Of a stretch of 64,000 nt of DNA, positions 45,553 to 55,088 are shown in pieces. Made by a program: the position numbers and the translations under genes. Below the pieces are notes generated by a model, which was not told the origin of the DNA, made no database searches, and saw only the letters and a program-made list of their open reading frames with translations. Numbering within the stretch: the first letter of the stretch is position 1; each line of letters starts with the position of its first letter. Source of the stretch: Bacteroidota bacterium (lineage in GTDB: Bacteria > Bacteroidota > Bacteroidia > Cytophagales > Cyclobacteriaceae); contig JAFDYT010000017.1 of assembly GCA_018266055.1 (NCBI GenBank), forward strand, positions 186,001 through 250,000, written 5' to 3'.

Positions 45553-45888
45553 ATGTTTGATATGATGAAAATGATGGGCAAGATGAAAGAAGTTCAAGCC
45601 CGTCTGAAAGAAGCGCAGGATAATCTCTCACTGTTGAAAGTAGAGGGCGAGTCAGGTGGAGGCATGGTGAAAGCTACGGTAAACGGAAAGCGCCAACTCA
45701 TCGCATTGGACATCGATGCGGCCATCCTCAAGGCAGAAGATAAAGTCATTATTCAAGATCTGGTCATCGCCGCGGTAAACAAAGCGAGCGACGAAGCAGA
45801 AATTCAGGCACGCGAGCAATTGAAAAAATCTACTGAAGGCTTGCTACCCAATATTCCAGGCATGGATCTTAGCAGCATGTTGGGATGA
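45553..45888 (+). CDS. YbaB/EbfC nucleoid-associated protein
   Basis: 111 aa, MFDMMKMMGKMKEVQARLKEAQ. Alpha-beta fold that binds DNA as a dimer. Here it is not in the usual dnaX-ybaB-recR set but overlaps a glycosyltransferase gene by ATGA (45885-45888). A stretch AAAAAAAGGACGATC before the ATG may include a weak RBS. Confidence 0.92.
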   Translation: MFDMMKMMGKMKEVQARLKEAQDNLSLLKVEGESGGGMVKATVNGKRQLIALDIDAAILKAEDKVIIQDLVIAAVNKASDEAEIQAREQLKKSTEGLLPNIPGMDLSSMLG

Positions 45889-46892
45889 CCCACGTTGCCA
45901 TCGTCATTCTAAATTTCAACGGGAAACATTTTCTTCAACAGTTTTTGCCGTCGGTTTTGCAGCACAGCGAGGGCGCTAAAGTCTTTGTGGCTGACAATGG
46001 CTCCACCGACCAGTCGGCAGAATTTGTAATCCAGCACTTCCCTATGGTGGAAGTCATTCATCTCAAAGAGAACAAAGGATTTTGCGGTGGCTACAACCAG
46101 GTACTCAAGCAGATTGAGGCCACATATTATGTGCTTCTTAACTCGGATGTGGAAGTGACCTCAAATTGGCTCAGCCCGGTAATACAACTGATGGATTCAG
46201 ACCCTGCAATAGGTGCGGCACAGCCGAAGATTTTGGCCTACCGTGCCAAAACCAAGTTTGAATATGCGGGTGCCGCCGGAGGAATGATCGACACACTGGC
46301 CTATCCCTTTTGCCGTGGCCGCCTCTTTGATTCCATTGAAGAAGACCTGCATCAATACGACGACACAATTCCGATTTTCTGGGCTTCGGGAGCTTGCCTC
46401 TTTGTAAGGGCAAAGCTTTTTCATGAATTGGGCGGCCTCGACGAGGATTTTTTTGCACACATGGAAGAGATTGACTTGTGCTGGAAAATGTCAAGAGCAG
46501 GCAACACCATTTACTATCAGGGTAAAAGCACCGTCTATCACGTCGGCGGCGGCACCTTGTCGGCGTCTAACCCACGAAAGACTTACCTGAACTTCCGCAA
46601 TGGATTAAGTTTGCTTTTTAAACATCAGCGGTTTTACCAGCTTCTTTGGAAACTTCCCTTTCGCATGGTGCTGGACTGGATTGCGGCGCTTCATTTTTGG
46701 GTTTCAGGTTCCGGAATTCACGGCAAGGCAGTAATCATTGCCCACCTGAGCTTCGCCAGGCGCATTGGCCATGAAATCAGGAAGCGAAAACAAACCGCAC
46801 GCCAACTAAAGAGTTTTAAGTCGGGTAAGATTTACCGCGGCTTTATCGTCTTCGAATACTTCCTATTCAAGAAAAAATCAATCGGATTATAA
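45885..46892 (+). CDS. Glycosyltransferase family 2 protein
   Basis: 335 aa. GT-A fold with VAIVILNFNGKHFLQQ, ADNGSTDQSAEFV and the DxD-like NSDVEV, then FFAHMEEIDLCWKM, a conserved acceptor region of rhamnosyl/dTDP-sugar GT2 enzymes. No membrane helix is certain; a hydrophobic patch lies near 265-275. Stop overlaps the convergent PspC gene by 6 bp (46887-46892). Confidence 0.92.
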   Translation: MTHVAIVILNFNGKHFLQQFLPSVLQHSEGAKVFVADNGSTDQSAEFVIQHFPMVEVIHLKENKGFCGGYNQVLKQIEATYYVLLNSDVEVTSNWLSPVIQLMDSDPAIGAAQPKILAYRAKTKFEYAGAAGGMIDTLAYPFCRGRLFDSIEEDLHQYDDTIPIFWASGACLFVRAKLFHELGGLDEDFFAHMEEIDLCWKMSRAGNTIYYQGKSTVYHVGGGTLSASNPRKTYLNFRNGLSLLFKHQRFYQLLWKLPFRMVLDWIAALHFWVSGSGIHGKAVIIAHLSFARRIGHEIRKRKQTARQLKSFKSGKIYRGFIVFEYFLFKKKSIGL

Positions 46893-47123
46893 ATCCCAGA
46901 TCGAGCTGCGCTTGCGCAAATGGGCGCGCATGTTAAGGATAAAGGCCAGCGACAAGTATAGGATTACTGGCGACCCCATCGTCAAAAAAGAGGCATAAAT
47001 GAAAAAAAGGCGAATGGAGGAGGTAGCTACCCCAAGCTTGTCTCCCAGGTAAGTACAAACCCCGAAAGCATGCTCCTCAAAGAAAAGTTGTATTCTCTTC
47101 ACAAAATCCGTCATAACAAACAA
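46887..47123 (-). CDS. PspC domain protein
   Basis: 78 aa. The PspC fold is seen in VKRIQLFFEEHAFGVCTYLGDKLGV followed by a membrane helix (SIRLFFIYASFLTMGSPVILYLSLAFI). Small inner-membrane proteins of envelope stress. Unlike classical PspC it lies alone, in convergent overlap with the GT2 gene. Confidence 0.85.
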   Translation of the reverse strand: MFVMTDFVKRIQLFFEEHAFGVCTYLGDKLGVATSSIRLFFIYASFLTMGSPVILYLSLAFILNMRAHLRKRSSIWDL

Positions 47124-47240
47124 TTTATCTTTCCCCTTTCCGAAGATTCTATTGGCAATTCAACGGGCTTTTCAACCGACTCACAAATATAAGCAACCAT
47201 CCGACCAAAGCCTTACTGGAGTTTCTTATTTTTTTGGTTA

Positions 47241-47275
47241 TTGTTGCAATAAAACTCATATAAAACGTACATTTG
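47241..47275 (+). promoter_or_regulatory. Strong Bacteroidota-type promoter
   Basis: TTGTTG at 47241-47246 and TACATTTG at 47268-47275, 21 bp apart, match TTG and TAnnTTTG. The ATG of the OmpA/TPR gene is 34 bp downstream, and the ATATAAAACGT text before it is AT-rich. Confidence 0.8.
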
Positions 47276-47308
47276 CGACTCCTAAAAATTGATTTTAAAC
47301 CAAATTCC

Positions 47309-49081
47309 ATGAGAAAAATAGTTTACTCCCTGGTAATCATCGGGTCATTCGTAGTGACAGGTTGCACCCTGCCCCAGATGATTAAATTAGCCAAAGATCA
47401 GAAACTGGAAGTAAAGCCTAATCCGCTTGAGGTTCACAAAGACACCGTGAATTTCGACCTTTCGGGTAACTTACCTGCCAAGCTTTTGAAAAAAGGTACC
47501 GTGTATACGTTGAATACCTTTTACAAGTACGGCGATAACGAGTTAGCCCTCCCTGCTATTCCTTTTAAAGCAGAAGACTATCCGAACAATAAAACCGAGC
47601 AAACTCCAGTAACTAAAGCTTTCTCATTCCCTTATAAGGATGCGTATAAAGTGGGAACTGTAGAAATTCAGGGAGTTGCCTCTAAAGGCCCTAAGTCGAA
47701 GCCAACTCCACGTTTGGCCATCGCTACAGGTGTAATCACTACCTCTAAATTGGTTCAAAATTCATATTACGCTGCATTTGCAGAACATGGTTATAACAAT
47801 CAGGAAGAACTGGTACCGGTTGTAATCCCTGACTTCAATTTTGAGCGTGGAAAATCAATCCTCCGCCCTTCTGAATTGAAGGCTGACAAAGGCAAGCAAT
47901 TGGATGCCTTCATCGCTTCGAAGAACATCACCAGAACTGTAACCATCACCGGTACTCACTCCCCTGAAGGTATGGAGCGTATCAACAGCAAACTTTCTGA
48001 AGAGCGTGCTGCTGTGATCGAGAAATTCTACCGTGCTGAAATGAAGAAATACGATTACCAAGGCGTTGCTGCGGAGATCAAATTCATCCTTAAGCCGATC
48101 GTTGACGACTGGTCAGGTTTCAAAACTGCCCTGGCAAGCTACACTGGTATTTCTGCCGAAGAGAAAGCGGAATACCTGAATGCGATTGCTGCTGGCGGAT
48201 CTTTCGAAGATCAAGAGAAAGCGTTGAAGAAACTGAAGTCTTACAACAAAGTGTTCAAAGATGTATATCCTGGCTTGCGTGCCGCTAAAACTGAGATCCT
48301 TACAGTAAAAGCTAAAAAGACTGACGCTGAAATCTCTGTACTTGCTAAGCAAATCACCAAAGGTGAAGTTAGCGCCGATGCCCTTACCTTCGAAGAATTG
48401 ATGTACTCAGCTACTCTTACTCCTTCGTTAGACGAGAAAGCTGCTATCTACGAGGCTGCTACTAAAAAAGGAAGCAACTGGAATGCCAACAACAACCTGG
48501 CTGCTACTTACCTCCAAATGATCATCGAAAACCCTGCAAAAGCCTCTGACCTTGCTGACAAGGCCGCTGCTCAGTTGGATATCGCTGCCAAATTGAAAGA
48601 AACTCCTGAAGTACTTGCCAACTTAGCCTCTATTGCTTTGTTGAAGGGCAACCCTTACAAGTCATTCAGCTACGCTGCTAAAGCGTTGAACGGTGCTAAC
48701 AACGATGTTACCCGCGGTGTAAACGGCGTGAAAGGTGCTACTGAAATCTACAAAGCAAAATACAGCGATGCAGTTCGCTCAACTTCATCTTCTTCGGACA
48801 CTTACGTGAACCTTTTCAACAAAGGATTGGCTCAATTGCTTAACAAAGACTACAGCAACGCGGCTTCTTCTTTTGCTGAATCAACCCGCAAGAATCCTAA
48901 CTTCGCTCTTGGCTTCTATGGTGCTGCAGTAGCTGCTGCGCACAACGGAAGTGGCGACGCAGTGGTAAGCAACCTTACCAGCGCCGTGAAACTTGATCCA
49001 AGCTTGAAAGAGAAAGCATTGACTGATCTTGAATTCACCAAATTCAATACCACCGACGCCTTCCGCAATGCGCTGAAGTAA
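47309..49081 (+). CDS. Outer-membrane lipoprotein with OmpA-like and TPR regions
   Basis: 590 aa from MRKIVYSLVIIG. Lipobox Cys20 (VVTGCTLPQM). A middle region contains OmpA-like peptidoglycan-binding text, FNFERGKSILRPSE ... ITGTHSPEGMERINSKLSEERA. The C-terminal half has TPR-like helices (AIYEAATKKGSNWNANNNLA, FNKGLAQLLNKDYSNAASSF). Codon use is strongly biased to GCT, GGT, AAC, GAA, unlike neighbours, which points to very high expression. A strong promoter precedes and a perfect terminator follows it. Confidence 0.85.
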   Translation: MRKIVYSLVIIGSFVVTGCTLPQMIKLAKDQKLEVKPNPLEVHKDTVNFDLSGNLPAKLLKKGTVYTLNTFYKYGDNELALPAIPFKAEDYPNNKTEQTPVTKAFSFPYKDAYKVGTVEIQGVASKGPKSKPTPRLAIATGVITTSKLVQNSYYAAFAEHGYNNQEELVPVVIPDFNFERGKSILRPSELKADKGKQLDAFIASKNITRTVTITGTHSPEGMERINSKLSEERAAVIEKFYRAEMKKYDYQGVAAEIKFILKPIVDDWSGFKTALASYTGISAEEKAEYLNAIAAGGSFEDQEKALKKLKSYNKVFKDVYPGLRAAKTEILTVKAKKTDAEISVLAKQITKGEVSADALTFEELMYSATLTPSLDEKAAIYEAATKKGSNWNANNNLAATYLQMIIENPAKASDLADKAAAQLDIAAKLKETPEVLANLASIALLKGNPYKSFSYAAKALNGANNDVTRGVNGVKGATEIYKAKYSDAVRSTSSSSDTYVNLFNKGLAQLLNKDYSNAASSFAESTRKNPNFALGFYGAAVAAAHNGSGDAVVSNLTSAVKLDPSLKEKALTDLEFTKFNTTDAFRNALK

Positions 49082-49100
49082 CAGTCAACTGAAATAAAGA

Positions 49101-49130
49101 AAAGCCCTGGCGATTTCGTCAGGGCTTTTT
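49101..49130 (+). terminator. Rho-independent terminator
   Basis: AAAGCCCTG (49101-49109) pairs with CAGGGCTTT (49120-49128) and a T run follows. It ends the OmpA/TPR transcript. Confidence 0.9.
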
Positions 49131-49252
49131 TGTTGGCAAATCCTTAAAATTCCCACGAAATCATTTTACGACCCCTTGAATCCTGAGTATAGGGGTATTA
49201 TTTTTACGGTCTTTGTAAACGACCGTTTGTTTAACTACCTAATTATTCTGAC

Positions 49253-50233
49253 ATGAGAGAAATTCAGTTTAGAGAAGCCCTTCGGGAAGCCATGAGCGAA
49301 GAAATGCGGAGAGATCCCAAAGTGTTTTTGATGGGTGAAGAAGTGGCGGAATACAACGGCGCCTACAAAGTAAGCCAGGGCATGCTCGATGAGTTTGGTG
49401 CGGATCGCGTGATTGACACCCCGATAGCTGAACTTGGATTTGGTGGTATTGGTGTTGGCGCTGCGATGAATGGCATTCGCCCGATTGTTGAATTCATGAC
49501 TTTCAATTTCTCATTGGTAGCGATCGATCAGGTTATCAACTCGGCGGCCAAGATGCTTTCGATGTCAGGCGGTCAGTTCAATATCCCCATTGTGTTTCGC
49601 GGCCCCACCGGAAACGCGGGTATGCTCAGCTCACAGCATTCGCAAAACTTTGAAAATTGGTATGCCAATACTCCGGGACTTAAAGTAGTCGTTCCATTTA
49701 CACCTTACGATGCCAAAGGGCTTTTGAAAACAGCCATCCGCGATAACGATCCGGTAATCTTCATGGAAAGCGAGCTGATGTACGGCGATAAAGGCGATGT
49801 GCCTGCTGAAGAATATCTGATCCCCATTGGCGTAGCCGATGTAAAACGCAGTGGTACTGACGTCACCATCGTTTCATTCGGAAAAATAATGAAGGTAGCA
49901 TTGGCTGCTGCCCAGGAATTGGAGAAAGAAGGCATTTCTGCTGAAGTGATTGACCTGCGCTCTGTGCGGCCGATTGACTACGCTACTGTGGTTGAATCTG
50001 TAAAGAAGACAAACCGTCTGGTGATTGTTGAAGAAGCGTGGCCATTGGCTGCAATCTCGTCTGAGATCACCTATCATATCCAAAAGCACGCGTTCGATTA
50101 CCTCGATGCCCCGATCCACAGAATTAACAGTCTTGATGTGCCTCTTCCCTATGCACCTACCTTGATTGAAGCCATTCTGCCAAGTGTAGCAAAGACAGTG
50201 AAGGCTGCGAAAGCAGTATTGTACCGCGATTAA
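49253..50233 (+). CDS. pdhB: Pyruvate dehydrogenase E1 component, beta subunit
   Basis: 326 aa. Transketolase-like beta subunit: MREIQFREALREAMSEEMRRD, GEEVAEYNGAYKVSQGM, GRPTGNAGMLSSQHSQ-type text (RGPTGNAGMLSSQHSQNFE), EAWPLAAISSEI. It pairs with an alpha subunit coded elsewhere and binds thiamine diphosphate at the shared interface. Standing alone without pdhA is common in Bacteroidota. Convergent with the flavin reductase. Confidence 0.94.
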   Translation: MREIQFREALREAMSEEMRRDPKVFLMGEEVAEYNGAYKVSQGMLDEFGADRVIDTPIAELGFGGIGVGAAMNGIRPIVEFMTFNFSLVAIDQVINSAAKMLSMSGGQFNIPIVFRGPTGNAGMLSSQHSQNFENWYANTPGLKVVVPFTPYDAKGLLKTAIRDNDPVIFMESELMYGDKGDVPAEEYLIPIGVADVKRSGTDVTIVSFGKIMKVALAAAQELEKEGISAEVIDLRSVRPIDYATVVESVKKTNRLVIVEEAWPLAAISSEITYHIQKHAFDYLDAPIHRINSLDVPLPYAPTLIEAILPSVAKTVKAAKAVLYRD

Positions 50234-50246
50234 GCAAGCGAGAAAG

Positions 50247-51086
50247 TCACGAAAGTAATACCTGCCAGGCTTCGTCAATCTTACCCTGAGCGATCAGTGT
50301 CTTGGCATAGTGATGCCGGTATTCCTGATTGTCGGACAGTGAACTCAGTTTTTCTACGGCTGGGATTTTTTCCACGTTGGCCAAACGCGCCAGGTCATTC
50401 CCGCTAAGGACTTTACTGGTTCTTATATCTTCGGGTAGCTGGTCAATACCAATCGCGATTTTGGTGGTTGGCTTAGGAATTGTAAACAGGCTATCGCCGT
50501 TGGCCCGGCAATAGTAATCGCCGCCCATTCGGGCCACTGCATCCAACTTGTACTGATCGATCTTGCCTCCTGATAATACTTCGTCTTTCACATGGGCTAA
50601 AAGCACCTCGCAGACCACCATGTTTCCTCCGCCACCTTCCTGACCAAGTGCGATCACTTGATTTACCTTGCACTCAAAGGCCACCGGAGATTCCCCTACT
50701 CTTGGAGGTTTTACTTTTGATGATGGCATAGCGGTAAAGCCAGCCTTCGTAAATTCATTCACCTCTTTCGGGAATTCACAACTGGACAGAGAAGCCTGTT
50801 CTACCATCGAGAAGTTAACAATGTTGATTACTACTTCGGGAACGGCCAGGGCATTTTCAAGCGTGTGCTTCTCCGTGTTGTTTCGCACCCGCCGCGATGG
50901 CGCAAAAACCATAATCGGCGGATGGATGCTCACCATGTTGAAAAAACTAAATGGGCTCAGGTTTACCCTTCCCTCCTTGTCAACACTACTTACCAATGCT
51001 ATCGGTCGCGGAACAATGGCGCCTTGAAGAACACCCAACAGTTCGGGGATAGTTATTTTTTGTGGATCAAAAGTTTGAACAGACAC
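50247..51086 (-). CDS. Flavin reductase family (FMN-binding split barrel) protein
   Basis: 279 aa. Begins with the FMN-binding split barrel (AIVPRPIALVSSVDKEGRVN, SPFSFFNMVSIHPPIM), followed by about 90 extra residues at the C-terminus (from KPTTKIAIGI). Such proteins reduce free FMN/FAD or bind flavin for a partner oxygenase. No oxygenase partner is adjacent. 12 bp downstream of the outer-membrane gene on the same strand. Confidence 0.88.
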   Translation of the reverse strand: MSVQTFDPQKITIPELLGVLQGAIVPRPIALVSSVDKEGRVNLSPFSFFNMVSIHPPIMVFAPSRRVRNNTEKHTLENALAVPEVVINIVNFSMVEQASLSSCEFPKEVNEFTKAGFTAMPSSKVKPPRVGESPVAFECKVNQVIALGQEGGGGNMVVCEVLLAHVKDEVLSGGKIDQYKLDAVARMGGDYYCRANGDSLFTIPKPTTKIAIGIDQLPEDIRTSKVLSGNDLARLANVEKIPAVEKLSSLSDNQEYRHHYAKTLIAQGKIDEAWQVLLS

Positions 51087-51098
51087 GACTGTAAGCCT

Positions 51099-52118
51099 TT
51101 AATATGGATTCAATTTTTTCTTGTTCTTACCCTTGTATTTGATCAGCACCGGATCGTTTTCGCCATAGCCGGGGTTTTGCTTTTTATAGATCGGATGGCG
51201 TCGGCTGCGGTATTCTTTATTGCCGTGGGCGTGATTGATTTGCGCGTGACAGGTAGCGAGAAAACAACGCGGCAATTCCGGTATGGAATAGGTAAATCCA
51301 ACATTGACATACAGTGCGTTGATGTTATAGTGAATTGATTTACCACTTCCGGCGATCGCCAGGTCGTAGCTTTTTATTTCATAGGCCGGACGGACATAGA
51401 CTTTAAAATACTCCGACATCTCGCGCTCGATAGTCACACCAAGATTGATGAACGTACTCGGTGTTACCTGCCCCGCATTGTAATTGGATTTCAACTTATA
51501 ACTTCCTACCTGCAAGTCGGCGGTAAAAAGGTATTCGTTCCAACGATAAAACGAAACGCCGGCCATTCCCCAATACTTGCGGACAAACCCGGTAGAACTT
51601 GCTGCCTTCATATCGCCAATTTTATCGTTCAATATTTTAGAATGAAGCGTGCCGATACTCATCATCTCATACGAATAGCCGCCGCCAAACCGATAGCGGC
51701 TAAACTCATAATCTACCGTAAGCCCTAATGGAATATTAATCGCATGGCCTTTAAACCCAAGGTTGGCCGTGCCCGGATTGGCCACTATGTAGCTGCCTGG
51801 GGCGGTAGTATTGGTACCGGCATCGGTGATCCAATTGGTATAACGCGTGGCCGTTGACGATGTGAAAAGCTCGGGAAGACTGCCCGGCGCTTGATAAACG
51901 CCAAACCCTTCGATTTGATTATTGAAATAGGTTCTGCCGAAGCCAGTATAAGCTCCGAAATGAAAATTGCGCAATGCGCGACGGATTACATTTGAACCGT
52001 GACGAGGAGTGACGTAGAAGTGGTCAAGGGGGATTGCGGTTTTGCCTTCGTCCTGTGCCAACAGCGGCACTTGGGCAATGGCCTGAGCAATCAAAACAAA
52101 AAGTAATAGCCGTTTCAG
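51099..52118 (-). CDS. Outer-membrane protein with signal peptide starting at CTG and a basic C-tail
   Basis: 339 aa if it begins at CTG (52118), giving (M)KRLLLFVLIAQAIAQ, a textbook signal peptide; no ATG, GTG or TTG precedes that core, and an in-frame TAA lies six codons above. The first permitted codon, TTG at 52094, cuts the signal peptide. The body is beta-rich (FGGGYSYEMM, RYRFGGGYSYE, VYVRPAYEIKSYD). The end is a 45-residue basic tail with RSRRHPIYKKQN and GKNKKKLNPY and not a barrel-closing aromatic strand. Confidence 0.75.
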   Translation of the reverse strand: MKRLLLFVLIAQAIAQVPLLAQDEGKTAIPLDHFYVTPRHGSNVIRRALRNFHFGAYTGFGRTYFNNQIEGFGVYQAPGSLPELFTSSTATRYTNWITDAGTNTTAPGSYIVANPGTANLGFKGHAINIPLGLTVDYEFSRYRFGGGYSYEMMSIGTLHSKILNDKIGDMKAASSTGFVRKYWGMAGVSFYRWNEYLFTADLQVGSYKLKSNYNAGQVTPSTFINLGVTIEREMSEYFKVYVRPAYEIKSYDLAIAGSGKSIHYNINALYVNVGFTYSIPELPRCFLATCHAQINHAHGNKEYRSRRHPIYKKQNPGYGENDPVLIKYKGKNKKKLNPY

Positions 52119-52221
52119 AACAGATTTTTAAACCTAAAGATAGGAATTTGCTATCGAAAGAAAACAAATTCGAGGTACTACCAAAACGGATGAGGTGGTC
52201 AGAAAATTGCGATCAGCTTGT

Positions 52222-53616
52222 CTAGTAAGCCGAATAATTAGGGTAGTTGCTTTCGAGTGAGGAAAAGGTATGAAAGAATAGTTGACCTTTCCTTGCGGTG
52301 TAGCTATAGGTATGGTCCACCGATTTTCCATCAGGATTACGCAACGTAAGTACTACGTCATTTGCTCCTTCGCGTAAGGGCACCCGGCTATAGTAGATGC
52401 TGTGAGGCAAAGTCTGCCAATTTCGTGTGTCCGCTTTCTCTGTCAGCGCATTGAACACTCCTACGAGGGCGCCCAAAGTTTTATCTTCCTTTTTGATTTC
52501 ATATTCCTCCACCTTCTTCAAGGCCACTCTGATCAGCGCCTTGCTGAATTCAAGTCCCATGCGCTCTTGCAGGCATTTGAATGCGATCTTATTCACGTCT
52601 TCCAATAATTGCATCGGCTGAGTATTACCGTTGGCCGAAACCACTGCGCTCGAAAAATAAGGCGACCGCTCAATGTATTTTGGAAACGCTACCCGAAATA
52701 CTTCAAGACTGGTGAGGCCTTTCACTTCCTTTTCATCATATCCTTCAGTACTGAAAGGGAAACTCATCCCAAGCTGTTCGTTGGTGAAGTATAAAAAGCC
52801 GCCGCGTTTGCTGATGACAAAATCCACGCCCCATTCTGCCTTAATCGGAGCCAGGCCATTGTGCCAGAAAAAAATAAGCTCTGCCTCGCGTGGGGCATAC
52901 ACGTAGTCAGGTCTGTTCAGGCTCAATTTGTATTGCTCAAATTCATCTTTCAACCCACTGAGCCACGCCGTGCGCAGCAAATCTTCTTTTAGTTGGTCTG
53001 GTGCGCTGACGCCAAACATGGGCTGATAATCTTCCACATACACCTGCAGTGCATTGCGGTAAGCGATAAAGGCGTTGTTGTAATCCTTGTCTACCTCGTA
53101 AGTAATTCCCATGAGGATGTTGATGAATGCGTCGTGATCGTATTTATCGGTAGAATGGTACCGATCCGAAAGTTGCTGCAAGCGAATATTCAGCCGACGG
53201 ATTTCGACGAGTGCGTCGTCGGTATTATTCATCTTCAGAAAATTCATCGCCTTGTAATACAGCAACAGCAGATGCTCATGATCTTCGCCCTTGTACGAAG
53301 TGACGTTAGGATTGGTCAGGTACGAAGCCGCCTCATTGAGGTAATTAGTGCGGTAATCTTCACCAAACAAAAATGCTTTTTCAAAAAATTCGTTGCTTTC
53401 GGCATACTTACCCATCATTGAGAGCACCAACCCATTGTTTACAAAATAGAGGAATTCCTTTTTGCCATGCGCTTCTGACGAATGTTGCTGTAACGTCTTG
53501 TAGGCTTTGTCAAGCTGGCCACTTTCAAACTCCTGATTGAACGTAAAATTCGATTGATAATACGTAGCGCACGAAAACGCCAGCGAAACAAGAAGGATTG
53601 ATACAATGCGTTTCAA
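52222..53616 (-). CDS. COG3014-like lipoprotein with TPR region
   Basis: 464 aa. Lipobox Cys16 (SLAFSCATYYQS). TPR-like helices between 25 and 220 (NNGLVLSMMGKYAESNEFFE, AFIAYRNALQVYVED). Then a beta-rich part. COG3014 lipoproteins are usually coded with LpoB-like proteins, as here (next gene upstream on the strand, 44 bp). A role in peptidoglycan synthase control or in assembly of envelope lipoproteins is inferred from that context. Confidence 0.78.
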   Translation of the reverse strand: MKRIVSILLVSLAFSCATYYQSNFTFNQEFESGQLDKAYKTLQQHSSEAHGKKEFLYFVNNGLVLSMMGKYAESNEFFEKAFLFGEDYRTNYLNEAASYLTNPNVTSYKGEDHEHLLLLYYKAMNFLKMNNTDDALVEIRRLNIRLQQLSDRYHSTDKYDHDAFINILMGITYEVDKDYNNAFIAYRNALQVYVEDYQPMFGVSAPDQLKEDLLRTAWLSGLKDEFEQYKLSLNRPDYVYAPREAELIFFWHNGLAPIKAEWGVDFVISKRGGFLYFTNEQLGMSFPFSTEGYDEKEVKGLTSLEVFRVAFPKYIERSPYFSSAVVSANGNTQPMQLLEDVNKIAFKCLQERMGLEFSKALIRVALKKVEEYEIKKEDKTLGALVGVFNALTEKADTRNWQTLPHSIYYSRVPLREGANDVVLTLRNPDGKSVDHTYSYTARKGQLFFHTFSSLESNYPNYSAY

Positions 53617-53660
53617 AAGACAATCAGCTTTATCGGCACAAGCATTACTTATTGATTTGG

Positions 53661-54233
53661 TCAGTCTTTGATAAACTTCTTAATCTCCTCCTGGCCGTAC
53701 CACACTCTCTTATTGGTTTCCATATCCGTGAGGAAAAGTGTGGTAATGTAGTTTACTACCTTCTTCCGATTTAATACATCAGTCTCGGAAGTCATCTCAC
53801 CAAACAACATCAAGTTAGCGCCTACTTCTTTGCCCCATTTGGAAGCACTTGTTGAACTGGAGAAATCCTGCTGATCGGCACGTTCCTGCCTCAACTTTTC
53901 TCTGAAATTATCTGACTCCACCAGGTCAGCAATATTGGAGTTGAAAATTGCGAGCTCTATTTTTTTGACATAATTGTCGGCATCAATGTGCTCGGCCGTC
54001 TTATTTCGGATAAGACCAACGATAATGGCGGGTTTCTTGTTCAATGACTTGGCGTACTCCTTGAATTTTTCGCTGGCAAGCAGATCCTTCACCATCTTAT
54101 CAGCCACCATCCGCGAATCGCTATCGTTCCACCTTCCGCTTAGGTCGATTTGTTGGTCCGGGCTGATACGCGAAACCGTACGCGCACAGGAAGAAAGCAG
54201 GATGAGGATGAAAAGGCTTTTCAGGTAAGTCAT
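53661..54233 (-). CDS. LpoB-like lipoprotein (penicillin-binding protein activator type)
   Basis: 190 aa from MTYLKSLFILILLSSCART, Cys16 lipobox. The body matches LpoB-like domains: DQQIDLSGRWNDSDSRMVADKM, AIIVGLIRNKTAEHIDADNY, GANLMLFGEMTSETDVLNRK, and TLFLTDMETNKRVWYGQEEI. In enterobacteria LpoB spans to PBP1b and activates it. It is coded just upstream of the COG3014-like gene. Confidence 0.85.
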   Translation of the reverse strand: MTYLKSLFILILLSSCARTVSRISPDQQIDLSGRWNDSDSRMVADKMVKDLLASEKFKEYAKSLNKKPAIIVGLIRNKTAEHIDADNYVKKIELAIFNSNIADLVESDNFREKLRQERADQQDFSSSTSASKWGKEVGANLMLFGEMTSETDVLNRKKVVNYITTLFLTDMETNKRVWYGQEEIKKFIKD

Positions 54234-54288
54234 ATCGCAAAATACGTTATCGTAAACTAGCAAGCGTTATCCTTAACCAAGGCAACAA

Positions 54289-54951
54289 CTATCGGGCCAC
54301 AGCCAAAGATTTTAAGCGCTCAATTACTTCTTTGGGATTAGGCGACGCAAAAACAAAGTTTCCGGCCACCAGTACGTCGGCCCCGGCTTCCAAAAGCGCT
54401 GGAGCATTCGTAAGGTTGACGCCGCCATCAATTTCAATCAACGCTTTTGATCCGCTTTCGCGAATCATTTGCTTGAGCTCTTTCACTTTGTGATACGTCC
54501 TTTCTATAAATTTTTGTCCGCCAAAACCCGGGTTTACAGACATAATGCAGACCAAATCGAGGTCCTGAATAATTTCAGATAACGAAGCAACCGGAGTATG
54601 CGGATTCACAGCCACACCGGCCTTACAGCCCAGCGCTTTGATTTGTTGAATATTGCGGTGAAGGTGGGAACAAGCTTCAATATGAACGGAAATAATTTCA
54701 GCGCCTGCCTTGTGAAAAGCTTCCACGTATTTTTCAGGCTGAACGATCATTAAATGAACATCCAACGGTTTTTTTGCATGACGTTTGACCGCCTCAACCA
54801 CAGGTATGCCCAATGAAATATTAGGTACAAATACGCCATCCATCACGTCCACGTGTACCCAATCTGCGGAACTGTTGTTGATCATTTCGATTTCTTTCTG
54901 AAGGTTGGCAAAATCGCCAGCCAGAATGGAAGGAGCGATGGTAGGAGTCAT
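54289..54951 (-). CDS. rpe: Ribulose-phosphate 3-epimerase
   Basis: 220 aa TIM barrel of the pentose phosphate pathway. Seen: APSILAGDFANLQKE, WVHVDVMDGVFVPNISLG (metal His-Asp), LDVHLMIVQPEKY, VNPGFGGQKF and IEIDGGVN. Length usual. Divergent from the ABC-F gene. Confidence 0.96.
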   Translation of the reverse strand: MTPTIAPSILAGDFANLQKEIEMINNSSADWVHVDVMDGVFVPNISLGIPVVEAVKRHAKKPLDVHLMIVQPEKYVEAFHKAGAEIISVHIEACSHLHRNIQQIKALGCKAGVAVNPHTPVASLSEIIQDLDLVCIMSVNPGFGGQKFIERTYHKVKELKQMIRESGSKALIEIDGGVNLTNAPALLEAGADVLVAGNFVFASPNPKEVIERLKSLAVAR

Positions 54952-55088
54952 GCTGCAAAGATAGGTTTAGGAATGAAAGATAATGACCCCTTGGGAAAAG
55001 AATCTGTACAAATGCGAGCCGCAAATCCTGCTGAATTATAAGATTTGCAATCTTTCAATTTTCCGATCGTCCATCTTCAATTTTAGCC

